Source: Sandaracinaceae bacterium | GTDB taxonomy: Bacteria; Myxococcota_A; Polyangia; Polyangiales; Sandaracinaceae | Assembly (NCBI GenBank): GCA_040218145.1 | Contig: JAVJQK010000089.1 | Coordinates: forward strand, 1 to 64,000 | Direction of reading: 5' to 3' | Length of the DNA: 64,000 bases | Part shown: positions 7,224 through 18,988 of the stretch, one piece after another | Position numbering within the stretch: the stretch's first letter is position 1 | Layout of the letters: the number at the start of each line of letters is the position of its first letter | Program-made: the position numbers and the translations under genes | Notes under the pieces: model-generated | The model's database searches: none | Seen by the model: only the letters and a program-made list of their open reading frames with translations | What the model was told of the DNA's origin: nothing

Positions 7224-8315
7224 ATGCGAGCGACCTGGGGATGGGCCATCTGGGGATGGATGGGAGTCGCGCTGCTCGTGGGGACGGGCTGCGCGAGCGA
7301 GATGGAGGAGCGCGGGCCCGAGGGCGGGGCGCACGAGCCGGGGACGGAGCCGCCCGTGACGGGCGAGCCGGTCGCGCCGCCCGGGGAAGGGGGGGAGGGC
7401 GCGCCGAGGCCGCTCCCCGGGCCCGCGCCCTCCGAGCCGCCGGTCGAGGCGCCGCCGTTCACGTGCGAGGGCAAGACGGGCGTCGACGGAAGGCGCGTCA
7501 TCTCCTTCATGCACGACGGGCTGCTGCGCACGACGTACCTCCACGTGCCCGACCAGTACGAGCCGACGGAGGGCACGATGCTGGTGCTCAACTTCCACGG
7601 CTTCACCTCGGCGGACTGGCAGCAGGCGCTGCTCACGGGCATGGGCGAGGTCGCCGAGGAGCGCGGCTTCATCGTCGCCTATCCGCAGGGCGTCGCCGCG
7701 AGCTGGAACGCGGGCGACTGCTGCGGCACCGCGTGGACCGACTCGGTCGACGACGTGGGCTTCGTGCAGGCGCTGATCGAGCGGCTGGCCGAGGACTACT
7801 GCGTCGATCCCCGGCGGATCCACGCGACGGGCATGAGCAACGGCGGCTTCATCTCGCATCGCCTCGCGTGCGAGCTGAGCGACACCATCGCCTCCATCGC
7901 GCCCGTGGCCGGCGTGATCGGCGTCGACCCGGGGGAGTGCGCGCCCGAGCGGCCGATGCCCGTGTGGCAGTTCCACGGCACGCGCGATCCCCTGGTGCCC
8001 TACGAGGGGGGCACGCCCATCCTCCACGACCTGGGGGTCGGCGTCGTGTTCCGTTCGGTGGCCGACACGCTCGAGCACTGGGCGACGGTCAACGGGTGCA
8101 GCCTCGAGCGCTCCGAGATGATCGTCGAGGGCGACACGACCTGCGTGGCCTGGGCCGACTGCGACGCGCCGACCCGCCTCTGCACGGTCGACGGCGGGGG
8201 TCACACGTGGCCCGGCGGCTTGCCCATCCCGTTCCTCGGGAGGACGACGAACGACCTCGACGCCACGCGTCAGATGGTGGCCTTCTTCGAGGACAATCCG
8301 CTCCCCGCGCGATGA
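7224..8315 (+). CDS. LpqC/PHB-depolymerase-type esterase lipoprotein
   Basis: A 363-residue alpha/beta hydrolase. A lipobox (GTGC) and a long Pro/Glu/Gly linker precede the catalytic domain. The nucleophile elbow GMSNGG, the oxyanion segment NFHGF, the acid in H-G-T-R-D-P-L-V-P-Y and the His in GGGHTWPGG match the polyhydroxybutyrate depolymerase/feruloyl esterase (CE1-like) group. A GGAGGG ribosome site precedes ATG 7224, unlike most starts in this window. Extracellular ester hydrolysis is the expected role; the substrate cannot be told. It is divergent from the AraC-type regulator. Confidence 0.88.
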   Translation: MRATWGWAIWGWMGVALLVGTGCASEMEERGPEGGAHEPGTEPPVTGEPVAPPGEGGEGAPRPLPGPAPSEPPVEAPPFTCEGKTGVDGRRVISFMHDGLLRTTYLHVPDQYEPTEGTMLVLNFHGFTSADWQQALLTGMGEVAEERGFIVAYPQGVAASWNAGDCCGTAWTDSVDDVGFVQALIERLAEDYCVDPRRIHATGMSNGGFISHRLACELSDTIASIAPVAGVIGVDPGECAPERPMPVWQFHGTRDPLVPYEGGTPILHDLGVGVVFRSVADTLEHWATVNGCSLERSEMIVEGDTTCVAWADCDAPTRLCTVDGGGHTWPGGLPIPFLGRTTNDLDATRQMVAFFEDNPLPAR

Positions 8316-8331
8316 CGTACGATGTGGAGTG

Positions 8332-9378
8332 ATGTCTCGCTCCGCGTGTGTCCTCCTCCTCCTGTCCCTGCCCGCCAGCGCGGCCGGCGCCCAGTACTTC
8401 TCCGTCGCGCGCTGGGATCCGGTCGGGAGCCGGCTCCACTGCGAGCAGATCGGGACATCCTTCTGCGCGAGCGACACCGAGTGTCCGGATGACTCTGGCT
8501 GCCTGGACTTCGAGCCGGACGACCTCTGCGGAGCTCCTCGCGCGCTGTTCTGCGCGGGCGACGCGTCGGCCGAGGAGACGGCCTGTCCGGCGAACAGCCC
8601 CAACCTGCACCGGATCCCCGACGCCGAGCCCGCGATCTTCGTGTGCATGCCCGACCTCTTCGAGACCTGCGAGGAGACGATCGGCACGTCGGGGGCCTGC
8701 TTCTACTCCCCCGACGGCTTCTTCCCCGTCGACTGGGCGGCCGGGGACTGCGACATGGACGGCGTCCCGAACGGGGAGGAGCTCGCCCTCGAGGCGGTGT
8801 GCTTCGGGCCGCGGCTCGTCGGGGTGGTGACGCCGGACGGCGCCTGCGAGCTCGTCCAGCCCTGCCTCGATGACGCCGACTGCGTGGGCGGGACGGTGTG
8901 TCGGCGGCCGACGCCGGGCGCCTCACACCGCTTCTGCGTCGACGACGCGGAGCACGCCCTCTGCTGCGACGGCGCTCTCGAGTGCCCTGGGGGAGGCTGC
9001 CCGGTGGCCACGGGGAGCGCCGACGCCGCCGCCTTCTGCGCGGACTTCGACTACTGCGCCGAGTGGTCCTTCTCGGAGCGCACGGCGTGCGTCCACTACG
9101 CCGGCGAAGGGGTCGCCGACACGGCGGCCGGAGACTGCGACGGCGACGGCATCCCGAACGCCGAGGACGGCGCCCCGTGCGAGCCGGGTGAGCCTCCGCC
9201 CCAGGACGCCGGGGCCTCACCGGACGCAGGGCCTCCCGCGGCCCCGGACCGCACGCCGCGCTTCGCGGGCGGAGGGGGCGCCGTGTGCGCGGCCTCGCCG
9301 GGTCGGGTCCCGGCGGGTGGCGCGGCGCTCTTCGGCTTGCTCGCGGTCGCGCTGCTCGTGAAGCGCCGACGGGCCTGA
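8332..9378 (+). CDS. Cys-rich exported protein with MYXO-CTERM-like tail (tandem copy 1)
   Basis: A 348-residue protein with a signal peptide, about 36 cysteines and two calcium-loop-like segments (GDCDMDGVPNGEE, GDCDGDGIPNAED) that resemble thrombospondin type-3 repeats. The C-terminus has a Pro/Asp linker, FAGGGGAVCA, one membrane helix and an Arg-rich end, the pattern of MYXO-CTERM sorting domains that anchor proteins at the myxobacterial surface. TACGAT lies 8 nt before the ATG (5 nt before GTG 8329). It is a clear paralogue of the next gene, 14 bp downstream. Confidence 0.85.
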   Translation: MSRSACVLLLLSLPASAAGAQYFSVARWDPVGSRLHCEQIGTSFCASDTECPDDSGCLDFEPDDLCGAPRALFCAGDASAEETACPANSPNLHRIPDAEPAIFVCMPDLFETCEETIGTSGACFYSPDGFFPVDWAAGDCDMDGVPNGEELALEAVCFGPRLVGVVTPDGACELVQPCLDDADCVGGTVCRRPTPGASHRFCVDDAEHALCCDGALECPGGGCPVATGSADAAAFCADFDYCAEWSFSERTACVHYAGEGVADTAAGDCDGDGIPNAEDGAPCEPGEPPPQDAGASPDAGPPAAPDRTPRFAGGGGAVCAASPGRVPAGGAALFGLLAVALLVKRRRA

Positions 9379-9380
9379 CG

Positions 9381-9386
9381 TAAGCT
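9381..9386 (+). promoter_or_regulatory. -10 hexamer TAAGCT
   Basis: TAAGCT ends exactly 6 nt before GTG 9393 and begins 3 nt after the preceding stop codon, so the second tandem copy probably has its own leaderless transcript. Confidence 0.5.
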
Positions 9387-9392
9387 CCAGGC

Positions 9393-10493
9393 GTGCTTCG
9401 CCTTTCATCGCTCGTCGCGATCTTCACCGTCCACCTTCTCCTCTGCGGCGTCGCGCACGCGCAGCAGGTCTCGTACGCCTCCCTCGACGGGGCCGAGCTC
9501 CGCTGCGTCAGCGACTCGACGGAGACCTGCGTCTCGAACGCCGACTGCACCCTCACGGGCGAGACATGCGTCCGCTTCCCCGGCCAGGGCATGTGCGCCG
9601 ACGCCGAGCGGCTCTTCTGCCGAGACGAGACGCGCGGCGGGTGTCCGATAGGGCGCGAGCTGCGGCCGATCGGAATGACGGGCATCTCGCTCTGCATGCC
9701 CAGCGGCCGGCGCTGGTGCGCCGAATCCGGCTCGGGCTTCACGTCGTGCTTCCGCGAGCCCGGCGCGCCGAGCGACGCCCTCCTCGTCGACTTCGAGCTC
9801 GGCGACTGTGACCGCGACGGGATCCCGAACGGCGCGGAGACGGACGCGGGGCTCTGCGTCCCGGTGGAGCGCTTCGGGGTGGTGGGACCGTCGGGCAACT
9901 GCGACACGCTCGCCTCGTGCCGCAGCGACGGCGACTGCCCGAGCGAGGCGCCGCGCTGTGAGGGCGTGGGCGCGCACTACTTCTGCGTCCCCGACGTGAT
10001 CCACCACTGCTGCGGGGGCTTCGTCGGCGTCGAGTGCCCCGACGGCACGGCGTGCGAGCCCACGAATGGCACCGCGGACGGCAACGACTTCTGCGCCGAT
10101 CCCGGCTACTGCGTCGACCTCGAGTTCACCGATCGGACCGCGTGTCTCTTCTTCGGAGGCGAGCGGGTCGAGGATCCCGACGCGGGAGACTGCGACGAGG
10201 ACGGTATCGCGAACGTGTCGGACGAGAGCCCCTGCGAGTTCGACGCGCCCCCGGACGCCGGAATCAGCCCGCCCGAGGACGGCGGGGGCACGCCTCCGCC
10301 CGAGGACGCGGCCAGTCCGCCGATGGACGCTGGACACACCACCCCGCCGCCTCCGCCGGAGGATCGGCAGCCGCAGTTCGCGGGCGGGGGCGGCTGTCTC
10401 TGCCGCGCCACGGGCGCGCCCGGCGGCCAGACGCCGTGGCTCGCGGCGCTGGCGCTCGGCGTGCTCGGGCTGATCTGGCGTCAGCGCCCGTAG
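9393..10493 (+). CDS. Cys-rich exported protein with MYXO-CTERM-like tail (tandem copy 2)
   Basis: A 366-residue protein with a signal peptide and the same domain order as its upstream neighbour: Cys-rich segments, GDCDRDGIPNGAE and GDCDEDGIANVSD loops, Pro/Asp/Gly-rich linker, then FAGGGGCLCR, a membrane helix and RQRP. Matching segments such as F-G-V-V-G-P-S-G-N-C-D show descent from a tandem duplication, now well diverged. The function is unknown; surface display is inferred from the tail. The 3' end overlaps the NAD synthetase gene on the other strand by 13 bp. Confidence 0.85.
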   Translation: MLRLSSLVAIFTVHLLLCGVAHAQQVSYASLDGAELRCVSDSTETCVSNADCTLTGETCVRFPGQGMCADAERLFCRDETRGGCPIGRELRPIGMTGISLCMPSGRRWCAESGSGFTSCFREPGAPSDALLVDFELGDCDRDGIPNGAETDAGLCVPVERFGVVGPSGNCDTLASCRSDGDCPSEAPRCEGVGAHYFCVPDVIHHCCGGFVGVECPDGTACEPTNGTADGNDFCADPGYCVDLEFTDRTACLFFGGERVEDPDAGDCDEDGIANVSDESPCEFDAPPDAGISPPEDGGGTPPPEDAASPPMDAGHTTPPPPPEDRQPQFAGGGGCLCRATGAPGGQTPWLAALALGVLGLIWRQRP

Positions 10494-12490
10494 GCCTCGA
10501 CCGCGTCGAGCCAGCTCTTCACCTGCGCGTCCGAGGGCATGCGCCAGTCGCCGCGCGGCGAGAGCGCGACCATTCCGACCTTCGGCGCGTCGGCGGTGCA
10601 GCTGCGCTTGAACTGGTGGGTGAAGAAGCGGCGGAAGAACACCGAGAGCCAGCGCTTCAGCGTCTCGAGCGTGTAGGCGTCCCCGAAGGCCGCCTGCGCG
10701 AGGTCCAGGATCCGGCCCGGCCGCGCCCCGTGGCGGACGAAGTGGTAGAGGAAGAAGTCGTGCAGCTCATAGGGCCCGATGGTGCTCTCGGTGAGCTGCG
10801 CGATCTGGCCCTCCTCGTCCGCCGGCAAGAGCTCCGGCGAGATGGGCGTCTCCAGTATCCCGAACAGGATCCGCCGCAGCGCGTCGGCGTCGCCCGCCCA
10901 GTGCGCGGCGCGCTCGTTCGCCACCCAGCGGATCACGAAGCGGATGAGCGTCTTCGGCACGCTCGCGTTCACGTCGTACATCGCGATGTGGTCTCCCGCG
11001 TAGGTCGACCAGCCGAGCGCCTTCTCCGACAGGTCGCCGGTGCCGACCACGAGCCCGCCGCGCTGATTCGCGAGCGTCATCAGGACGAGCGTGCGCAGCC
11101 TCGCTTGCACGTTCTCGAGCGTCACGTCGCCGAGGCTCGGGGTCTCTCGCACCTTCGCGAGCAGCCCTTCGACGTCGTCCGTGCCCGCCGCGGCGTCGTG
11201 CCCGACCGACTTCAGCAGCATGTGACTCGCGTCGCTGACCCCGACCTCGAGGAAGGTCGCGCCGAGCTCCAGGCTGAGCTCCTCCGCGCGGGTGCGCGTC
11301 CCCGCGGTGGTGCCGAGCCCGGGCAGGGTCGCGGCGATCAGGTCCGAGCGGGGCTGCCCGCGGAGATCGAGCGCGGCCGCGCAGACGAGGGCCGCCATCG
11401 TCGAGTCGAGCCCGCCCGAGACGCCGAGCACGAGCTTGGGCGCGCCGATCGCGGCCATGCGGGTGGCGAGCGCGTTGCTCTGGATCTCGAAGATCTCCCA
11501 GCAGCGCGTGGCCAGGGTCGCGGGATCCCGCGGCAAAAACGGGTGCGCGGGCACGTCCCGCTTCAACGACGCGGTCTCGGGGCCCGCGGTGAAGAGCACG
11601 CGCCGGTGCGGGGTGCGGGTCTCGCGCGCGCAGTCGCCGAAGGTGCCCGTCACCGCGCGCTCGCGCTGCAGCAGCTCGAGATCCACGTCCGCCGTGACGA
11701 GCTGGTTCTCGCGGAGGAAGCGCCTCGACTCCGCGAGCACGGCGCCGTTCTCGCTGATGAACGCGTCCGCGTCGAAGGCGAGATCGGTCGAGGACTCGCC
11801 CGGCCCGGCCGCGACGTAGAGGTAGGCGCACTTGCCGCGGTCCGAGGCCGAGCGCGCGAGCAGCCGTCGCAGCTCCGCCTTGCCGACCGTGAAGTTCGAG
11901 GCGCTCAGGTTCGCGATCACCGTCGCGCCGTTGGACACGTGCGCGAGGTGCGGCGGCGCGTGGACCCAGTAGTCCTCGCAGACCTCGAGGCCGACGACGA
12001 GGTCCCGCTGGGTCTCGGCTTCGAACAACAGGTCGAGCCCGAACGGGACGTCCTGGCCCGCGATCCGGCAGCGGCTCCCTGGCGCGACCTCGGTGCCCGG
12101 GCGGAACCAGCGAGCCTCCTCGAACTCGCGGTAGGTCGGCAGGTACGCTTTCGGGACGACACCCAGGATGCGCCCGCGTTGAAAGGCCACGGCGCAGTTG
12201 AAGACGCCCCCACCCACGCGGATCGGCATCCCGACCACCGCGAGCGGAGATCGCTCGAGCGAGGCCTCGAGGAGCGCCTCGAGCGCGCGCTCGCACGACT
12301 CGAGCAGGTGCTGGTCGAGCACGAGATCGCGTACCGTGTAGCCGCACAGCCCGAGCTCCGGGAAGACGACGAGCGCGTCCCCCTGCCCGTGGGCCCGCTC
12401 CAGCAGCGAGAGGGTGTGGGCGACGTTCCCGTCGAAGTCAGCGACGCGCACCACCGGCACGGCCACGCTGACGCGAGCAAAACCACGCAT
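10481..12490 (-). CDS. nadE: Glutamine-dependent NAD+ synthetase
   Basis: A 669-residue two-domain enzyme. The N-terminal nitrilase-like glutaminase has the catalytic triad Glu45 (VVFPELGLCGY), Lys114 (VPKAYLP) and Cys171 (GLEVCEDYWV). The C-terminal synthetase has the ATP pyrophosphatase loop SGGLDST at 358-364. It converts nicotinate adenine dinucleotide to NAD+ with ammonia from glutamine, the last step of NAD synthesis. A perfect TTGACA -35 sits 35-30 nt upstream of the start, with GATGGG as a weak -10 and 6 nt to the ATG. Length and motifs match the glutamine-dependent class. Confidence 0.95.
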   Translation of the reverse strand: MRGFARVSVAVPVVRVADFDGNVAHTLSLLERAHGQGDALVVFPELGLCGYTVRDLVLDQHLLESCERALEALLEASLERSPLAVVGMPIRVGGGVFNCAVAFQRGRILGVVPKAYLPTYREFEEARWFRPGTEVAPGSRCRIAGQDVPFGLDLLFEAETQRDLVVGLEVCEDYWVHAPPHLAHVSNGATVIANLSASNFTVGKAELRRLLARSASDRGKCAYLYVAAGPGESSTDLAFDADAFISENGAVLAESRRFLRENQLVTADVDLELLQRERAVTGTFGDCARETRTPHRRVLFTAGPETASLKRDVPAHPFLPRDPATLATRCWEIFEIQSNALATRMAAIGAPKLVLGVSGGLDSTMAALVCAAALDLRGQPRSDLIAATLPGLGTTAGTRTRAEELSLELGATFLEVGVSDASHMLLKSVGHDAAAGTDDVEGLLAKVRETPSLGDVTLENVQARLRTLVLMTLANQRGGLVVGTGDLSEKALGWSTYAGDHIAMYDVNASVPKTLIRFVIRWVANERAAHWAGDADALRRILFGILETPISPELLPADEEGQIAQLTESTIGPYELHDFFLYHFVRHGARPGRILDLAQAAFGDAYTLETLKRWLSVFFRRFFTHQFKRSCTADAPKVGMVALSPRGDWRMPSDAQVKSWLDAVEAYGR

Positions 12491-12616
12491 GGGCTACCCA
12501 TCCTCGGAGGGGCGGGCCCTGTCAAGGATCCAAGGGTCCCCTGGCCGGGGTCATTTCTCACACCACGCGGGCTCTGGGGCTGGCCAAAACGCCCGCGGGC
12601 GGGTACCCCGCAGGCG
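12491..12616. promoter_or_regulatory. Divergent promoter region between nadE and the cystathionine beta-synthase gene
   Basis: On the minus strand TTGACA (12525-12520) is followed after 17 nt by GATGGG and then 6 nt to the nadE ATG. On the plus strand no strong hexamer is seen; TACCCC lies 7 nt before the last bases upstream of ATG 12617. Confidence 0.4.
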
Positions 12617-14009
<1,393 letters not shown>

Positions 14010-14017
<8 letters not shown>

Positions 14018-14909
14018 CCGTCATCGGGTCGGGCGGGCGACGCTCGAGCACGTAGATGCTGGACCAGGCGTGGGTGAGCTCCGTGATCGCGCGGAGCCAC
14101 CCGCGGTCGAGCTCGAGCGCGTCGGCCACCTCGTCGGGGCGGATGAGCGCGATCGACAGCGGGTACGCGTGCACGTCCTCGCGCATCGCGACGAGCTCGA
14201 AGCCGAGGCTCTCCATCGCGGCCAGCACCTCGGGCTGCTCGTAGCTCCAGTCGGGGTGGTCCACCCAGATCAGGTGCCCGTCCGGGCGCAGGCACGCCGC
14301 GGCCCAGGTCAGGAACGAGAGCCCGCCGTCGAGATCGCGGAACGGGTCGGTCACCACCGTGGCGAAGCGCCCGCGGAGCACCTCGGGCACGGGATCGCGC
14401 GTGACGTCGATGCGGTGCGTCTCGATCGCGCCGACGCTCGCCTCCTCGAGGTAGCCGAGGACGCGCTCGTCGATGTCGATGGCCGCGAGGTCGTCGGCCC
14501 CCGCCTGGTGCAGCGCGAGGGTGAGCGCGTCGTCGTCGCCGACCGCGAGCGCCGGGGTGCCGAACGCCATCACCGCCGCGGCCCTCCGCATCAAGCTCGG
14601 CGCGTCGATGAAGAGCTGCCCGTGTTCGTCGTCCCGGAGCGGGCGGGTCTGCAGGGTGTAGGCGAGCGCGGCGGCGCGCGCGGGGTCGCTGGGGAGCGGA
14701 TCGCGCAGGCGGCGGTGCGTGCGCCAGGCCATCGTGAGCAGCCAGTGCAGGCCCGCGCGGGGATCCTCCTCGTCGGCGCCGGGGGAGGGCCGCGGGCAGT
14801 CGTTCTCGACCAGGAGCCGCTCCGCCGCCTCTCGCACCGCGGCCGGGGACGCCGAGGGATCGCCGGTCAGCAGCTTCGCGAGGAGGCCGGCGTGTTGTTC
14901 TCGGTCCAC
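14010..14909 (-). CDS. Methyltransferase-fold protein resembling branched-polyamine synthase BpsA
   Basis: A 299-residue protein. Residues about 60-270 look like a Rossmann methyltransferase-type fold: VMAFGTPALAVGDDDALTLAL, then AAIDIDERVLGYLEE, which places an acidic residue after strand 2, then VVTDPFRDLDGGLSFLTWAAACLRPDG. The order resembles N4-bis(aminopropyl)spermidine synthase family proteins. The function is therefore tentative. GTG 14909 is chosen because TATGGT lies 5 nt upstream. The 3' end overlaps the cystathionine beta-synthase gene by 8 bp. Confidence 0.7.
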
Positions 14910-14914
14910 GCCGA

Positions 14915-14920
14915 ACCATA
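14915..14920 (-). promoter_or_regulatory. -10 hexamer TATGGT
   Basis: TATGGT ends 5 nt before GTG 14909 and helps fix that start. Confidence 0.45.
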
Positions 14921-14960
14921 GCGCTGGATCTGGACGTGCGCGCGCGGCAGATTCCCTCGC

Positions 14961-15434
14961 ATGACCGACGCCGAACGCCTGAACGATGCCCTCGCCCCCG
15001 TGCTGGAGGTGGTCCGCGGCATCGACCCCGCCGACCCCGAGGCGCGCGCCAAGCTCGACGCGGCGCTCCCCCTCGACGGCCCGGCCCTCTCCACCCTGCG
15101 CGCGGTGGTGCGCGAGGGCGTCGAGGCGAAGTGGCTCGCCGAGCGCGAGAGCGGCGGCGTGAGGTTCGGGCGCGTGCGCAAGGCCGCGGACGACGACGAC
15201 CTCTCCATCGACTGCGTGCACATGAGCGCGCCGGGTCCGGGCCACACCCACCCGAACGGCGAGATCGATCTCTGCTTCGCGGTGGACGGCGCGCCGACCT
15301 TCGACGGCCACCCGCCCGGCTGGACGGTCTACCCGCCCGGCAGCTGGCACGTCCCGACGGTCGCTGGCGGCGTCATGGACATCCTCTACTTCCTCCCGGG
15401 CGGCGCGATCCGCTTCGAGCCTCAGCCCGGCTGA
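14961..15434 (+). CDS. DUF4863 family protein (4-hydroxylaminobenzoate lyase-like cupin)
   Basis: A 157-residue protein matching the DUF4863/PnbB family: an N-terminal helical part, then a cupin-like barrel with H-M-S-A-P-G-P-G-H-T-H-P-N-G-E-I-D-L as metal-ligand candidates and PPGSWHVPTVAGG. PnbB in nitrobenzoate degraders is 4-hydroxylaminobenzoate lyase. No other nitroaromatic gene is nearby, so only the family, not the reaction, is supported. It shares a divergent upstream region with the methyltransferase-like gene and nearly touches the convergent acyl-CoA dehydrogenase gene. Confidence 0.78.
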   Translation: MTDAERLNDALAPVLEVVRGIDPADPEARAKLDAALPLDGPALSTLRAVVREGVEAKWLAERESGGVRFGRVRKAADDDDLSIDCVHMSAPGPGHTHPNGEIDLCFAVDGAPTFDGHPPGWTVYPPGSWHVPTVAGGVMDILYFLPGGAIRFEPQPG

Positions 15435-15438
15435 GCGC

Positions 15439-17178
<1,740 letters not shown>

Positions 17179-17184
17179 GCGAGA

Positions 17185-17190
17185 AGGGTA
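17185..17190 (-). promoter_or_regulatory. -10 hexamer TACCCT
   Basis: TACCCT ends 6 nt before the GTG start of the acyl-CoA dehydrogenase gene. Confidence 0.5.
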
Positions 17191-17196
17191 GGCCGC

Positions 17197-18828
17197 TCAC
17201 TCGAGCCCCGCGAGCCGCGCGAGCACGGGGTGCGTGGCCGGCGCGTCCGCGAGGGCGTGCCCGTCGAACACGCCCGCGAAGGCCAGCTCGCCGCTCGCCC
17301 CGGTCCAGCGCGCGTGCGCCTCGCCCGCGTCGAGGGTCTCGAGGTCGTAGTCGCCGTCGGCGTCGACGAGCCCCGCGCTGCCCGAGAGGTTGAGCGTCTC
17401 GAACGCGTAGAGGTTGGAGAGCGCGGTCCGGAGGCGGCTCTGCATCATCGAGACGCCGACCTCGCACGCGGTGCGCGCCAGGGTGCCGGTGGTGCCCGTG
17501 CCGAGGCGCGCCGCGACCGCGTCGCAGTCCACGTAGTCGCCCAGCAGCTCGTCCACCGTGTGGTGCCCGCCGCTCATCCGGGCCAGCACCGCGTAGTAGA
17601 GGATGGTGTCGACCAGCTCGCCGAAGGGGAGCGCGAACGCGTGCTCGTCCACGTCGATGCGCTCGCCGAAGGTCACGACCGTCTCCGCGCTCAGCGCGAG
17701 CGGGCGGCGGTAGACCTCGCCGTCGCTCAGCGTCACCTGCATCGCCGAGAGCTGGTGCGTCCCCATCGAGACGGCGAACTCGTCCGGCGCGTCGAAGTGG
17801 AGCTCGCCCTCGAAGGTGAGCGCGCGGAACGCCGCGTCGACGTCGGCCCCGAAGCGGCCCATCTCCGCGACCTCGCGCGGCGTGTGGATGCGGTCCAGCT
17901 CGGTCTGCAGGAGGTCGGCGACGAGGGACCGGGTGAAGCCGCTCCCGAGCGCGCTGCGCACCCAGCCGGGCGCGCGGGGGCTCTCGGCCACCTCGTCCAC
18001 CAGCCAGCGCGCGGGCGCGTCGCTCGAGAGGCCGGCCGAGACCTCCAGGATGGTGTTCAGCTCGTTGGAGAAGCCGCCGGTCACGTCGAAGGTCTCGACG
18101 GTGGCGTAGGGCCCCGCGAGGCCGAGCGCGGTGTCGACCAGGGAGGCGGTGACGTCCGCGCGGTCCGCGTCGAGGGCCACGTCGGTGCACGACTCGGCGG
18201 CGACCACGCCCGCGCCGTCGAGGCCCAGCACGTAGAGCGCCATCGGCACGCCGAGGGGGAGGCCCTCGATCGCGCTGGGCGCCCCGAGGCGCGGCGACTG
18301 GGCCGTGTGCGGCGCGGGGACGGCGCGCCTCACGTCCTCGCAGCTGGCGTTCACGAACAGCCCGGCGCGGAGCCCGCGCACGTCGCGGCTGCCGGCGTAC
18401 CGCGCCTCGTAGTCCAGGGCGCCGTAGCGCATCGCGCGGACCTCCACGCGCACGCTCGCCGGCGTCGCGTCGCCCGCCTCCGCCGTGACCTCGAACCGCC
18501 CCGCGTCCCCCGCCCGGACCGTCACCGTCGCCACGCCGTCGTCTCCGGTGACGCTGGTGCGCGCGGCGAGGCTGGCGCCGCTCGGCGCGCCCTCGACCGA
18601 CAGCGCCACCGACGCGCCAGCCACCGTCGCGCCGTCGGCTCCCAGGTATCGGAACGCCAGCTCGAGCTCGCCGCCCGCGTCCACCTGCGCGGCGTCGGCG
18701 CCCACGACCTCGAGGCGCGCGCGTCCTTCGACGGGGGCGTCCGGGCTCCGCGGCGCCGCCTCGGGCGCGCAGCCCAGGCACAAGACGAAGGAGAGTGCGG
18801 CCGAGGACGACAAGCGCAGGCGGGTCAT
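17197..18828 (-). CDS. Lipoprotein with Ig-like (Big) domain
   Basis: A 543-residue protein with lipobox LCLGC. Residues about 35-130 form an Ig-like bacterial domain (DAGGELELAFRYLGADGATV, then DDGVATVTVRAGDAGRFEV). The rest is a predicted beta/alpha region with conserved-looking acidic and aromatic residues but no motif I recognise. It is a probable cell-surface or periplasmic-facing outer-membrane lipoprotein of unknown role. It is divergent from the persulfide dioxygenase gene. Confidence 0.78.
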   Translation of the reverse strand: MTRLRLSSSAALSFVLCLGCAPEAAPRSPDAPVEGRARLEVVGADAAQVDAGGELELAFRYLGADGATVAGASVALSVEGAPSGASLAARTSVTGDDGVATVTVRAGDAGRFEVTAEAGDATPASVRVEVRAMRYGALDYEARYAGSRDVRGLRAGLFVNASCEDVRRAVPAPHTAQSPRLGAPSAIEGLPLGVPMALYVLGLDGAGVVAAESCTDVALDADRADVTASLVDTALGLAGPYATVETFDVTGGFSNELNTILEVSAGLSSDAPARWLVDEVAESPRAPGWVRSALGSGFTRSLVADLLQTELDRIHTPREVAEMGRFGADVDAAFRALTFEGELHFDAPDEFAVSMGTHQLSAMQVTLSDGEVYRRPLALSAETVVTFGERIDVDEHAFALPFGELVDTILYYAVLARMSGGHHTVDELLGDYVDCDAVAARLGTGTTGTLARTACEVGVSMMQSRLRTALSNLYAFETLNLSGSAGLVDADGDYDLETLDAGEAHARWTGASGELAFAGVFDGHALADAPATHPVLARLAGLE

Positions 18829-18975
18829 GGCGCGGTTCTGTGCGATGCCCGTGCCAGGCCGCCCGACCCCCGGGAGCGTGGGGTTTCATCCCCCAGGTGG
18901 CGGATCGATTGGCCGGTCGAGGCCTCGGGCCGGCGTCTCTCGTCACCAGCCCTCGTCACCCGACTCCAGGGTGCG

Positions 18976-18981
18976 TATCTT
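18976..18981 (+). promoter_or_regulatory. -10 hexamer TATCTT
   Basis: TATCTT ends 7 nt before ATG 18989. The spacer contains GGAG, so either a leaderless or a very short leader mRNA is possible. Confidence 0.45.
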
Positions 18982-18988
18982 GGAGCCC

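Noticed and set aside
10034-12616. Very long frame joined to the cystathionine beta-synthase gene
   Set aside because: The upstream part is the antisense shadow of nadE; enzyme homology begins at ATG 12617.
14961-15434. Nitroaromatic-degradation cluster around the DUF4863 gene
   Set aside because: No nitroreductase, oxygenase or ring-cleavage gene lies next to it; the nitroreductase domain at 56251 is 41 kb away.
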